Origin: Cricetomys ansorgei
Lineage: Eukaryota; Chordata; Mammalia; Rodentia; Nesomyidae
Assembly (NCBI GenBank): GCA_026225945.1
Contig: JAMJFZ010001133.1
Coordinates: 15,898,001-15,962,000, forward strand
Reading direction: 5' to 3'
DNA: 64,000 nt
Shown: positions 31,796 to 41,709 of the stretch, piece after piece
How the letters are laid out: each line of letters starts with the position of its first letter
Position numbering within the stretch: the stretch's first letter is position 1
Made by a program: the position numbers and the translations under genes
Notes under the pieces: model-generated
What the model saw: the letters and a program-made list of their open reading frames with translations, nothing else
Databases searched by the model: none
Told to the model about the DNA's origin: nothing

Positions 31796-31799
31796 CCCA

Positions 31800-32420
31800 A
31801 ATGATTAGCAAAAGTGCCCCAACACCGTATGCATTTGCATTCCCTATTAAAATAAATATCTTAAAAAATAAAAAGAGGAAACTTTGAGGGTGAATCAGGA
31901 AGGGTTTCTAGAGGAGGGGACCCTCAGACTGAGTCACAAAAGATGTACAGGAGGCCTGACAAGAGGAAGCCTGGGGCTAAGGTGTGAGTGTGCAATAGGG
32001 CGGGGCATCCATAGGCACCCAGGGGCGACAGAGGGCTAAGTCTGTAAAACATGACAGTAACAGACAGTTTGATGACAGATTGAGGTCTTTGAGCCATAGA
32101 TGGTTTGAAGGAAGTTGAAGCAGCATGATTGCATTTATGTGAATGACAGCTCTGCAAGACAGTCAGAAACTCTGATCTGAGGACCTCTAGGGACTGCTGA
32201 GCCTTAGAGGGAACTAACTCAGGCCTAACTAGAAAGCAGGTTTTCTTCCTGTGTGTGGCCAGAATGGAATGTCTCAGTCAATGAACTCAGGAGCAGGTCT
32301 GCAAACCCAACTTCAGATAGGCTGAGAAGATGCAGGTACATTGTATTAAAATGTGTGTTAGATAAATAGGTCAATAGGTCATTCATTGGAAGAACGGTGC
32401 TTCTTGAGTTTCTGAGTTTT
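31800..32420. other. Intronic stretch without recognised repeats
   Basis: No recognised element or exon. Confidence 0.45.
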
Positions 32421-32427
32421 CCTTTTT

Positions 32428-32628
32428 CATAGAGACAGGGTCTCAGGTGTCTCCGATTGACTTCTAATGCCAAATTCCCCAGCGTAGCTGATGATGACTG
32501 ACTTTTTGGTCATCTTAGGTGAAGCATTACAGCGCTGGGCCCAGTTTTCTTCAGTGTTAGGGACGGAACTTAGAGTTTCATGCGAGTGAGTCAAGGGCTC
32601 TATCCACCGGACTACACCCCCAGCCCGT
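32428..32628 (-). mobile_element. B4-type SINE
   Basis: ATAGAGACAGGGTCTCAGGT, CCCCAGCGTAGCTGATGATG, then TTAGGGACGGAACTTAGAGT and GTCAAGGGCTCTATCCACCG, GACTACACCCCCAGCCC. Confidence 0.75.
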
Positions 32629-32769
32629 TTATTCACTCACGCCGTACCTATGGATAGATATTATCCACATAAACAAAGGCTCACTGGAGGCGCTCAGCAA
32701 GTTTTAAAAGTAAAAAAAGGTCATGAGTCAAAATTAAAAAAAAAAAAAAATTCAAGACCTCTGGTCTAG

Positions 32770-33850
32770 AAGCGGGGAAGCCCTGTGTGTTTGTGGTTCT
32801 GGTTGGGTCACAGTGGACTCAGTTCTACCACATGAGTCAGGTAGGAGGCATGAGCCAGCAGTGCTGGAGCTGACGTGCATTGTACATGTCAAAGTGCAAC
32901 CACGTGGCTTAGCCGGGGCATGTGTGAGAAGGGTCTTGGTTAACGGATCGGTTTTGACTGACGGGCGTGTTAGTGCTGTGCTGCACACCACTTCCCACTG
33001 AAGTGTATCGCAGGCAGGTCTCTGGGTGACCGGAGGCAAGACTAACCACAGCACACGTCCCCAAAGGTGGGATGCTAAGCAGACTGGCCACACATCTGCA
33101 GCCTGACTGGAAGAGAGTGGCCCCGTTGTCTCTGGTGCTGTTCCAGGTTTGTGTGAGGGACTCTGCCTCTCCACCTTCGTGTGCTCAGACGCACTTTGCC
33201 AATCTGCAGGCATGAGTGGCATCCTGTTTGAACCCCTCCCTTCCAGCACCTTGCCTCTCTTCCCACCTTGAGCATAACATGCAGACTCTGAATTGTAGGT
33301 ACCTTGGGGAAAGAAATTGTGTGTATGTGTGTTTTCTCTATTCTGGTTCCCTGGATGAGGAAGGAATAAAACATTGACATACTACTCTTTCTTTTAGATA
33401 GAAACTTCCCCATGAGTTGGTCTTAGGTGCTCATAGGCTCTTGCTGAAGAAAAAATCATGCCTTGTCTGTTACCTGACATGCGCTGGGCTTGGGGAGAGG
33501 CCTGGTCTGCGTCACCGAAGCTTCTGTGAGCTTGAAGCCAGGACCATCCTCACCAGCCTGCGGCCAGCTTAACTTCACCGGTCCTACTCCCAGAAGGACA
33601 TGAGCTTGGTTCCCTCTATGCTAGTTGTCTCGAGACACTGTCACTTTGGGGCCAGGGCTCCATGTTTCACTTTGTTCTGCTTCCTGCCAGTTGAGAGCTC
33701 AGCTTGCCTGCAGCATCCTCGTGTCTCTTCACCAACAGAGCAGGGTAGTGGACACTTCTAACCTACACATTCACAGGCGTGGGTGTGGCAGCACGGGGAT
33801 ACCCCTACCTCTCTTCCAGATCTCCTACTGTAAACAGCCGTTCAGGGCAA
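32770..33850. other. Intronic stretch without recognised repeats
   Basis: Unique sequence. A 165-codon minus-strand frame at 32752-33249 shows no protein-like motif and begins in A/T-rich junk. Confidence 0.45.
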
Positions 33851-33853
33851 AAG

Positions 33854-33854
<1 letters not shown>

Positions 33855-33884
<30 letters not shown>
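33855..33884. repeat. (AC)15 tract
   Basis: Uninterrupted AC dinucleotides. Confidence 0.97.
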
Positions 33885-33887
<3 letters not shown>

Positions 33888-33940
33888 TGGTAGAAGGATT
33901 ATTGTGATCTGCAATTTTGAGGGAGGTGGAGCCCCTTGGA

Positions 33941-34287
33941 TGTAGTATTATGCTGCTGCTGGGATGGCTCACCAGGGAAGACAAGGAGGCATCTTCATTT
34001 GTAGAAGCCCTGCCAGACCTCATCAGAGGGAAGCACCATCCTGACCAGTGGCATACTAGACAGTGGAACTCTGAGCATCTGAGCTCAGGTGTTTTTATTC
34101 ATTCAGAACTCCTCAGGTGCAGATCATAAGCAATCAAACATCCCCCACAGAAATTCAACACCTGCAGACAATACAAAATGCCAAGGCCTATGCATCCATT
34201 TTTCCAACAGTGCACAAGGGCGTCTACCTTTGAAGATGCCTCCTTGTCTTCCCCAGTGAGCCACCCCACCAGCAGCATACTACTACA
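33941..34287 (-). mobile_element. LTR with long inverted ends, same family as 11890-12205 and 41379-41707
   Basis: Most of it is collinear with the other two LTRs, including CACCTGAGGAGTTCTG, an AATAAA signal (GAATGAATAAAAACACC) and GAGCTCAGATGCTC. Its first 57 or so bases on the minus strand (from 34287), however, are not the normal LTR start. They are an inverted copy of the LTR's own 3' end: TGTAGTAGTATGCTGCTGG pairs with the terminal AGCAGCAGCATAATACTACA over the whole stretch. No 6 bp target duplication is visible. It lies 6 bases from the primer binding site of another LTR (34294-34311). Confidence 0.78.
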
Positions 34288-34293
34288 AATGGC

Positions 34294-34311
34294 GCCCCAT
34301 GTTGGGCACCA
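34294..34311 (-). promoter_or_regulatory. Retroviral primer binding site remnant, tRNA-Lys type
   Basis: On the minus strand it reads TGGTGCCCAACATGGGGC. This is close to the lysine-type PBS (TGGCGCCCAACGTGGGGC), with two differences, and it starts two bases after the CA end of the LTR at 34314-34861. Confidence 0.72.
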
Positions 34312-34313
34312 CT

Positions 34314-34861
34314 TGTTGTTAACGACAATCTTTTACCCTTAATTTAGGGAAAGAGAAAGGAAGGATAGAAAGAAATTTTCACTGCTTTTGCAGGCAGCCT
34401 TGATATAGAATGAGAGAAAGGTAGAAATCCTCACAGCCTCTTTTAGGCTGTCCTAAGCTTGAAGAGGACTAACTGACAGCAAGTCAGACTAGTGTCTTAG
34501 CTCACTATCTGTAATCTCAGTCTCTCCAACCTTTGTTCCTTTAAGTAAGAATCAACACACTAATGACGGACAGCCCAACTAATGAACCAACAACCACTCC
34601 AGCTCTGGGGGTCTTCAGACCTTTTATACCCTAAGCAAAAGTTCCCATAAACCCAAGTTGCACACAATCCCAAGAACAAGCTACAGGTGCCAGAACAACT
34701 GCACCTAAGCAAATTATAGCCACCTTCATCAAGCATTCCAAATCCAACTCGTAAACATCCGCCACACCTGTAAACCCACACACGTGAACCTAGTCCAAAT
34801 GCCATTTTGCGTTTTTAAAGAAACCAAAATAACTAAAACTTCTTCCAAGTATCCCGTTACA
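34314..34861 (-). mobile_element. 5' LTR (548 bp) of a truncated class II-type endogenous retrovirus
   Basis: On the minus strand the segment starts TGTAACGGG and ends GTTAACAACA, giving the TG...CA ends of an LTR. It contains GGTATAAAAGGTCTGAAG as TATA box (around 34620-34637). Two bases later comes a lysine-type primer binding site. No gag, pol or env sequence follows: after the PBS the sequence passes directly into the LTR at 34287. It is a 5' remnant only, with no coding capacity. Confidence 0.75.
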
Positions 34862-34949
34862 TTCGGACTTTTCACATCTCTGTCATTCCCATTGCCACTT
34901 TCTTCCCCCAGCCAGCAGCGCCTCGGCCACATGTTATCATATGAGAAGG

Positions 34950-35040
34950 GTGTTGGAGGTCATCCGGCTCAACTCCCTGAACATGTAGATGGAGAAACTG
35001 ATCCAGAGGGAAAACGAACTGGCTCATGTCAGATGGCTAG
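34950..35040 (-). mobile_element. MIR-like SINE fragment
   Basis: GGTCATCCGGCTCAACTCCC, GTAGATGGAGAAACTGATCC and CTCATGTCAGATGGCTAG fit the reverse complement of an old tRNA-type SINE. Confidence 0.45.
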
Positions 35041-35059
35041 GGTGCCAGCCTTAAAAAAC

Positions 35060-36680
35060 AAATCACAACCCAGGCAGTAATTGTTCAGTAATTGTTTTAT
35101 TTTACAATTCATGCATCAGGCAAGAAAAGGATAACATCATTATGACTTGGAAATGTCTGATAGAAATTAATAGCACAGGCTTCAGAAAATTTTGTTACAG
35201 TAAAGCTGGAGAACTATCCGGATGAGAACTGAACTATCTCATTTTATAAAGGCATCTCATGTGCAGCCACAGTGTCTGGATGGTTACAACACAGAAGGTC
35301 TTTAAACTTCTCATCTGGATGTTTCTCATCGTCACAGTCTGTTAGAATACATCTACATGTGGGCATTGCTTGGTTCTGACAGTACATAACATTGTGGGCT
35401 AGGACATTCTCAACAACAAAGAGTTGGGAGTGTCCTGTGAAGCCAACAAGGAAGGGGAGCAGGCATGTCTGGCTTCCCCCTGGCTCTGCAGAGCTAGCCT
35501 CGTTCCCTCCTCCCACAGGGAGAAGGAAGAAGGCTAAGGGAAGATAAAGTGTCCGTCCTCAAACAAAGCAAGGCTAATGCTTTGGGTCTCCCAAGCACTC
35601 CCATTTCCTGTGGCTAAAGTTAGGCCTATTAGATAGGAATTTCATTTTTATTCCATGACTGGGCAGAGAAAGAAAAGGAGGAGGCCCCATTTAGCCATCC
35701 CAGGGGAGAGGGCCAGAGGTAGTTGCTTATCTTTGCTTGTCATGTGTGGCAAAATGCACGGGGCAGTTACCAGTTACTTTAGTGACTTTCAAAACATTGC
35801 TAGTGCCATGAAAGTGAATCACCTTGGTGATAGGCTAGCCCTTACCATGGAGATGGGAATAATGACTTTCTACAAAACAACATAGGTTTCCCCCTGATAT
35901 TTGTCTTTAATTGGAAGTTTCTATTACTCAGATAAACAAAAGCCCAGTATATTTGCCATGAATACAATGTAATTATTAAGGTAAATAAATATTCCCAGAC
36001 GATGTTATTAAACTTTAGCTAGTCGTGTCCTGAGCCTCTCTGTGCCCGGAAGGGAGACATTGGAGTGAGGCAGCCTCAGTTTGAGTCTTCCTCCGGGTTG
36101 GATTCAGGATGGCAATGGGTTGAAGACATGGTGACTTTATCATTGTGTGGTTGTAGGCTGAGTGAGGGGTATTGTAGCAGGTTCTGAGTTATCGTAAGAT
36201 GTCACAAGCCAATGTCAGAGGTCATCTTGTCCAACTTGCTGAGTTCACCGTGAACAAAACTCATCTGCAGAGGCCCAAGTGGCATATGCAACCCCAGATA
36301 CCTTCTTCAGTGTCTCCTGTCTGTGTCGTCACTCCCTGCGCCCTTCCACCTGAGAGAGTTTCTATCCAAGGCAGCAGACATCCCAAGAAACCCTGTTTTG
36401 TCGGTGAAAGGAGGAACTGGGTTTGGCCACCCTACCTCCTCACTCCTAGTGGAGACTTATGACCGTGTTTTACAAACTCGGGGGTGGGGGGTGTCCCCCA
36501 GTGAGTGGGACTCTGGATGGCCGTGGCTGTAACTTACTGACCATGCTAGCTTCCTCCTTCTGCCACCTCACTTCCTTATGCTCACCAGAACTTCCAAGGA
36601 ACCCTCCCGGGCAGATAGCTTAGTCCTCCATCTTTACCCCAAGATCTGCTTTACAGATACCCCAAGTAAAGATATCAAGC
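35060..36680. other. Intronic stretch without recognised repeats
   Basis: Long run of unclassified sequence, AT-rich at 35885-36010. A Cys-rich minus-strand frame at 35244-35516 has no recognised motif. Candidate for conserved noncoding sequence, to be tested by alignment. Confidence 0.4.
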
Positions 36681-36689
36681 ATCCTAATT

Positions 36690-37055
36690 AGCTTTAATGG
36701 TTAGCTTGATACAGCTTGGGGTCATCAGGCAGTAAAGCCCCGATTGTGAGCATCGCCTCTGGGAGACTGCCTTGATTATTAATTGATGTAGGAGGGCCCA
36801 GTGTTCTCGCAATAGCGCCATCCCAGGTGGTCTTGAGCTGCACAGGAGAGCCAGGCACTGACCCTGTGAGCTATCAGCAAGCAGCATTCCTTCATGATTC
36901 CTGTCACCAGGTTTCTTCCCTTGGAGAAGCCAAATAAATGTAAGCCAAATAAATCCTTCCCTCTGCCTAAGTTTCTTTGGTTTGCTAAAGCCTGGGTCAT
37001 CCCAGACACTTCTACAGCATGAACCGGGCCAAAGTGAGAACACAGTTCCTCACGC
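36690..37055 (+). mobile_element. LTR, ERVL-MaLR type, subfamily unresolved
   Basis: GGTTAGCTTGATACAGCTTG, GATTATTAATTGATGTAGGA, GGGCCCAGTG, AGCAAGCAGCATTCCTTCAT, then GTAAGCCAAATAAATCCTTC with a polyadenylation signal. This is the sense orientation of the repeat seen reversed at 8785 and 28147. Confidence 0.6.
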
Positions 37056-37165
37056 CCGAGAAGATAAGTTCTATTTGATCAGAAGTCGGTGTCTCCCTAA
37101 ACAACAAAACTGTCAGTACACAGGCTGACAGTTTATCCCTAATGGTGTTCCTCTCCAAGAGGAAC

Positions 37166-37554
37166 ACTCATCTCACCAAATCCTATTTGATTATCTACAC
37201 AGTGGAGACCCAGATAGGTTAGTTCCCTTACCCAGAGGTACATTGATGATGATGATGATGATAGTAGTAATTAAATGTTTTTCCCAAGCAGCTGATTTAT
37301 GCTCAAATGGGATTAGATCTTTAAAAAAAGTTTTTTTTTTATACCACGGCGCATTTAGGGACATCAGAGGACAGCTCTGGGAGTTGGCCGCCTCCTTCCA
37401 CCACATAGGTTCTGGAGCGCAAACTTGAGTTGCCAAGGTTTGCCCACAAGCATTAACCTGCTGAGCCGTTTTGCCAGCCGGTAAAGTTAGACCTCACTAT
37501 CTTTTTAGAATACAGAGCCTGTCCTGGACTGTCGGTTTCTTGGGTCACGCTCCA
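37166..37554. repeat. Local segmental duplication, copy 2 (partner 29429-29843)
   Basis: Same order and orientation as copy 1. It has (GAT)6 at 37243-37262 in place of the AAT tract, and the same internal reverse-complement B3. Its right edge meets the start of an LTR fragment, and similarity to copy 1 ends there. Confidence 0.9.
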
Positions 37555-37702
37555 GGTCTGCCCCATACTCCTGCTGCCATTGCCTTTCCCACCACGATGG
37601 ACGGTATCCTCGAATCCTGAACCAAAACAAACCCTTCCTTCCATACCTTCCTTCTGTCTGGTATTTCGTCACAACGAGAAAAGTAACTGGTACAGAGGGA
37701 AG
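37555..37702 (+). mobile_element. LTR 3' fragment, ERVL-MaLR type
   Basis: TCCTGCTGCCATTGCCTTTC, CACGATGGACGGTATCCTCG, ACAAACCCTTCCTTCC, then GTATTTCGTCACAACGAGAA and AAGTAACTGGTACAG: the usual MaLR end. Confidence 0.6.
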
Positions 37703-37814
37703 GAAGGGGCTCCTGCGTGGCAAAAGGTTCTGTAAGGAAGCCAACTTCAGCCACTTAGATTGGGAGTGACAGTATGATTGATAGCTCGAAGTGTGTCGGC
37801 AAGAAAGCGTGTTT

Positions 37815-37883
37815 GCTTTTCAGTGCTAGGAATCAAACCGGGGCCTCAGGCATGCTCCCTCACTGAGCCACACCCCAGCCCTG
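37815..37883 (-). mobile_element. ID-like tRNA-derived SINE fragment
   Basis: CAGTGCTAGGAATCAAACCG, GGGCCTCAGGCATGCTCCCT and CACTGAGCCACACCCCAGCC. Confidence 0.75.
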
Positions 37884-38339
37884 AACTGTTTATTTACCTA
37901 TGTCCTGATCTCCAAGGCAGCTCAGAAAGCATCACCCATTCCTCCAGAGTTCCTCATCTCTACTTGGTGGGGCCCTGTTGCCCCAAGGAATCCAGGTTCC
38001 AGACCCCGGAGGCTGAAGGAAGCCTTGTGTCCCTGTGGCTAAAGACTTGCCTTTTGGCAATTGGGGAACTACTCATAAATCCAAAGTGTCACCAGACCAC
38101 GAGGGCTGGGGGCATTTTTAAACAGCTGAGGGCAGACCCAGGAACTCTTGTTGTCTGCTCAGCTGCCAGTGTTACTGTGGATAACCATGTCTGGGTCTGT
38201 GTTATGCAGTTGGATAGTCTGCCATTGCCTACATGAGGGCTACACGAGGTGCTTACCCAGAAATTAAGCAGTTATTCAGACGTTTTCTAGAGTTGTGTGT
38301 ATGTGTGTGCGTGTGTCTGAATTTAAATGATCCTATGAG

Positions 38340-38480
38340 TGAAGAATTAGAGGTTTTTGTTTATATTCTGTTTATCGTGTGTGCTTGCCATGGAGCCTGT
38401 GTGAAGGTCAGAGGACAACCTGTGAGAGTCAGTCCTCGCCTTCCCCCATGGGAGTTCCTAGGCTGGAACCCAGGGCCATT
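38340..38480 (-). mobile_element. B3-type SINE fragment
   Basis: GTGAAGGTCAGAGGACAACC, TGTGAGAGTCAGTCCTCGCC and CTAGGCTGGAACCCAGG. Confidence 0.75.
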
Positions 38481-39010
38481 TATGGAAAGTGAGCCATCTT
38501 AATTATGGCTTTTTAGTGAACGATCTTAAAAGAAGTTTGTTAAAGTGTTTTAAAAAAACTAAGAGAAGCTGAGTGTTGTGTAGTACGGGGTGCTTGCCTG
38601 GTACACAATAGCTTCAAGGACTAACATTGCTGAGGAAAAAAAGCAGATAAACAAACAGCCAGGAGAGCGCCAGGGGCAGTAGGGTTATGAACTAAGGGTG
38701 GCGGTTAATCTAATCCCTCGCACCTGAGAGCCAATGGAAACAAAATAACTACCATAATTTAGAGGGCCTGGGAAGAAGTCCTGGCTGACTCAGTTTTGTG
38801 CTTCTTGTCACAATTCACTGTTGAAAATCTTGGTGGATGCAAACCCTTCGCCCTACCCTACACCGGCGCCTGTACAGCGACAGTCTGCGGCAAGATTTCT
38901 GGGTTTTCTGGCGTTTTCAACATCATCAGTATTTTCTCCTTGAGTTTCAGTCTGGTGCCCTCACTGCTCTTACTACTGCCAGTGGCCTTAATACTGATAA
39001 TAGATAATAT
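38480..39010. other. Intronic stretch, little recognisable
   Basis: A weak tRNA-SINE-like part at 38565-38640, otherwise nothing recognised. Confidence 0.4.
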
Positions 39011-39019
39011 GTCAGTTCC

Positions 39020-39165
39020 GAGCCCTTGACCCACAGTGGTCTAGCGAACTGTCACTGATGTGGCAGAGGAGGAATCAGGCACAGAAAGGCCAAGTGAGAG
39101 ACCCAGGCTCCTTGGCAGGTGTATGGCAAAAGAAGATGCAAACTCCCCGATTCTGCCTGTGCGGC
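39020..39165 (-). mobile_element. MIR-like fragment
   Basis: GCAGAGGAGGAATCAGGCAC and AGAAAGGCCAAGTGAGAGAC resemble the reverse complement of MIR. Confidence 0.45.
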
Positions 39166-40060
39166 CTGCCAGGCACCTCCACGCTGTCACCACAGCCACT
39201 TACTGTGTCATCAGAACGTACGGAACAGTAGCTCAGAGGGCAACTGAGTTCCAGGTTCTCTGCCACGTGAGCCTCAGATAAGTCTAGACAAAAACAGGAT
39301 CTGGGTTCTAGGATGCTCAAAAAGGGAAGGTGTCTTAAAATTGAGGAGAAGGAAAGAAATAGCCCTGTGTTGAATGGAATAGGGTCTCCCCTCCGTCCTC
39401 CTACCTGTGGCTCAAAACAAAATGAGGGATGTTTTTCTGCTCAAATGTGAGTGGATGAAGCAGAGTTCCAGCCGAGGGCAAGCACAAGAACACAAAATCC
39501 TTTTGCTAATCTCTTCCAAAAGAAGGCCCAGATGAAAGGTACAGCATCAAAGCTGTTTGCCAGCAAGAAGATAAATGAAAAAAGGCTCGAGATCTGGTTC
39601 AAATTGAGTAATTATAAAGGACTGATCAGGGACCATTTGCTGTCAAGTCAGGAGCTGCGCCCTCTCCATCAGCGGGTTTTGCTGTTCTGGTCGTCTCCTT
39701 ATTTAATAAAAAAGTCTGTGATTAAATAATAGGGCTGTTCCGACGCTAATCAATTTAATCTCAGCCATTTAAAGTGAAGTCAGACTTCACCATTTGCCCT
39801 CATCTCTGAGACAGGAGTGGGAAGGACCCAGTACCAACACTAAAGGTATCCGACCGACCACAAGGGGCTCTGTGGTCAACCCCTTGGGGACTAGGCAGTC
39901 GGGAGAGTCAGACCGCAGCCTAGGACTCTCTGTATTTGCCATGCTGCAGGCCTCCCCATCCCTCACACACTGATGGCCTCTCAGGGTCAAATGGTAGCAA
40001 AACAATAATCCCAGTAGTGCTAGTAATCACAATAATGAGCACACGATCATTTTCCAGCTC
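39165..40060. other. Intronic unique stretch, candidate conserved noncoding region at 39560-39800
   Basis: 39590-39790 is AT-rich and contains TAATCAATTTAATCTC and a perfect 17 bp palindrome. It has no repeat signature, so it is a candidate regulatory element by appearance only. Confidence 0.3.
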
Positions 40061-40290
40061 TCTTACCATATACCTGGCCCTGTTCTAAATATTTTACACC
40101 CTCTAATTCTTAAAATATCCCTATGATGGGAAAACTAAAGCTTATAGACACTGACATATCCTGCATACCCGGGACCTTCCTGACAATGCAGTATATTCTC
40201 AATTAATATTGGTTGAATAAATGAAGGGATAAAATAACTTGTCCAGAGTCAGACCAAGTGGCAAGTGGCAGAGGTGGATTCTTATTCTCA
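40060..40290 (-). mobile_element. MIR-type SINE
   Basis: ATACCTGGCCCTGTTCTAAA, TATCCCTATGATGGGAAAAC, then ATAACTTGTCCAGAGTCAGA and CAAGTGGCAGAGGTGGATTC. Confidence 0.6.
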
Positions 40291-40371
40291 AGTTTGTCTC
40301 ATTTCTGCTCTTGGTTTCTTGAGGTATACAGGGTAATTTCCTATGGACATATTAATATTGTTTAATAATGT

Positions 40372-40552
40372 TTTTAATTTTATACTTATTTATTTTATGT
40401 GTACGAGTGCATGTTTGGATGGGTGTGTGTGTGCCACAGTGTGTCTGTGACAGTCAGAGGACGACTTGTGAGAGTCAAATCACTCCTTCCAGGGTTTTGA
40501 ACTCAGGTCTTGAAGCTTGGCCACAAGCACTTACATCCACTGAATCATCACC
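40372..40552 (-). mobile_element. B3-type SINE
   Basis: TTATTTATTTTATGTGTACG, GCCACAGTGTGTCTGTGACA, GTCAGAGGACGACTTGTGAG, TTTTGAACTCAGGTCTTGAA and GGCCACAAGCACTTACATCC. Confidence 0.88.
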
Positions 40553-40557
40553 TATGT

Positions 40558-40561
<4 letters not shown>

Positions 40562-40589
<28 letters not shown>
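40562..40589. repeat. (AC)14 tract
   Basis: Uninterrupted AC between a B3 and a B1. Confidence 0.96.
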
Positions 40590-40591
<2 letters not shown>

Positions 40592-40890
40592 AAATAGAGA
40601 CTTTCTACTCTTGGTTGCTATGTAGATCAAGCTAGCCTTGAACTTGTGTGCTGTGTGGGCCAGGCTGGCCTTGAACTTGCTGTGTGCTGTGTATAGCAGG
40701 ATGACCTTGAACTTGCTGTGTGCTGTGTAGGCCAGGCTGGCCTTGAACTTGCTGTGTGCTGTGTATACCAGGATGGCCTTGAACTTGCTGTGTGCTGTGT
40801 TGACCAAGCTGGCCTTGTATTTGCTCTGTCCTCCTGCCTTTGCTGCCTAAGTGCTGAGATTACAGGCATGCGTACCCATGCCTGGCTTGT
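40592..40890 (-). mobile_element. B1 SINE expanded by an internal minisatellite
   Basis: Its 3' side (GAAATAGAGACTTTC...) and 5' side (AGTGCTGAGATTACAGGCAT, GCGTACCCATGCCTGGC) are ordinary reverse-complement B1. The middle is five to six copies of a 36 bp unit derived from the B1 sequence GCCAGGCTGGCCTTGAACTTG, giving a SINE about twice normal length. Confidence 0.9.
40630..40836. repeat. 36 bp minisatellite inside a B1
   Basis: The unit GGCCAGGCTGGCCTTGAACT+TGCTGTGTGCTGTGTA appears unchanged twice. It alternates with a variant (TA[GC]CAGGATG[AG]CC...) also present twice, so units are arranged as a 72 bp dimer. Confidence 0.92.
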
Positions 40891-41135
40891 TTTAAATAAG
40901 TATATAAATGCATTTTTAAGCCATTTTCAGATACTAACTTAAAGGAAGCACATCTTGGCAAACAGGACAAAGAGAAGAAATCAGCACTGTGTGTTAAAAA
41001 GACAATTAGTTGCTCCTAAAGAAAATCCACACCCTGTTCTGCTCTCACTCAGTAAAATCCTCCTGACCTTAGCCTCCCACCCTTTGAAACAAATACCATG
41101 GTGTTTACCTACAGTGGGAAAAGAAACAGCTAATG

Positions 41136-41364
41136 CAGTGGTTCTCAACCTGTGGGTCATGACCCCTTAGGAGGATCAAATGACTCCTTCACAGGGGTTG
41201 ACTAAGACCACCTGCATATCAGATATTTACATTATGATTCATAACAGTAGCAAAATTACAGTGGTGAAGTAGCAATGAATATAATGTTATGGTTGGGGGT
41301 AAACGCGACGTGAGGAACTGTATTAAAGGATAGGAAGGAGCGTTAGGAAGGTTAAGAACCACTG
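41136..41364 (+). mobile_element. URR1-type hAT transposon with perfect 8 bp target duplication
   Basis: It starts CAGTGGTTCTCAACCTGTGG and ends GGTTAAGAACCACTG, the inverted ends of URR1. AGCTAATG stands directly before and directly after, the 8 bp duplication expected of hAT transposases. At 229 bp it is nonautonomous. Confidence 0.93.
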
Positions 41365-41378
41365 AGCTAATGGAGCAC

Positions 41379-41707
41379 TGTAGTATGCTGTTGTGGTGGC
41401 TCAGCAAGGAAGATAGGAGGCATATTCATAGACGTAAACTCTACCAGATCTCAGCAGAGTGAACCACTATCGTGACAAGCACCGTACTGGACAGTGGAAC
41501 CAGAGCATCTGAGCTCGGGTGTTTTTACTGATACAGAACTCCTCAGGTGTTCTGCTGATAGCACGTGCAGATCATGAGCAATCAAATACTCACCACATAA
41601 ATCCAACAGCTGCAGACAATACAAAATGCCAAGGCCTGCGCAGCCCTTCACCCAACAGTGCATAAAGCAATTATTTTATACATAACTAAAAACAAACTTC
41701 CACAACA
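41379..41707 (-). mobile_element. Solo LTR, class II (ERVK)-type, with near-perfect 6 bp target duplication
   Basis: On the minus strand it starts TGTTGTGGAAGTTTG, contains CAGTAAAAACACCCGAGCTC (a changed AATAAA region) and ends CAACAGCATACTACA. GAGCAC and GAACAC flank it, a 6 bp duplication with one change. It is homologous to 11890-12205 and 33941-34287 and has no internal viral sequence. Confidence 0.85.
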
Positions 41708-41709
41708 GA

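Noticed and set aside
32752..33249. 165-codon minus-strand open frame
   Set aside because: No protein-like motif, its C-terminal end lies next to an A/T-rich run, and no conserved-looking splice sites were seen.
33941..34287. DNA transposon with 57 bp terminal inverted repeats
   Set aside because: The body and polyadenylation signal are those of the LTR family seen at 11890 and 41379, and no target duplication typical of a DNA transposon is present.
35244..35516. Cys-rich minus-strand frame of 90 codons, considered as a processed pseudogene
   Set aside because: I could not match it to any protein family, and there is no poly(A) tail or target duplication around it.
40475..40869. Repetitive frames with a 12-residue period
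   Set aside because: Caused by the 36 bp minisatellite inside a B1 element, not by a repeat protein.
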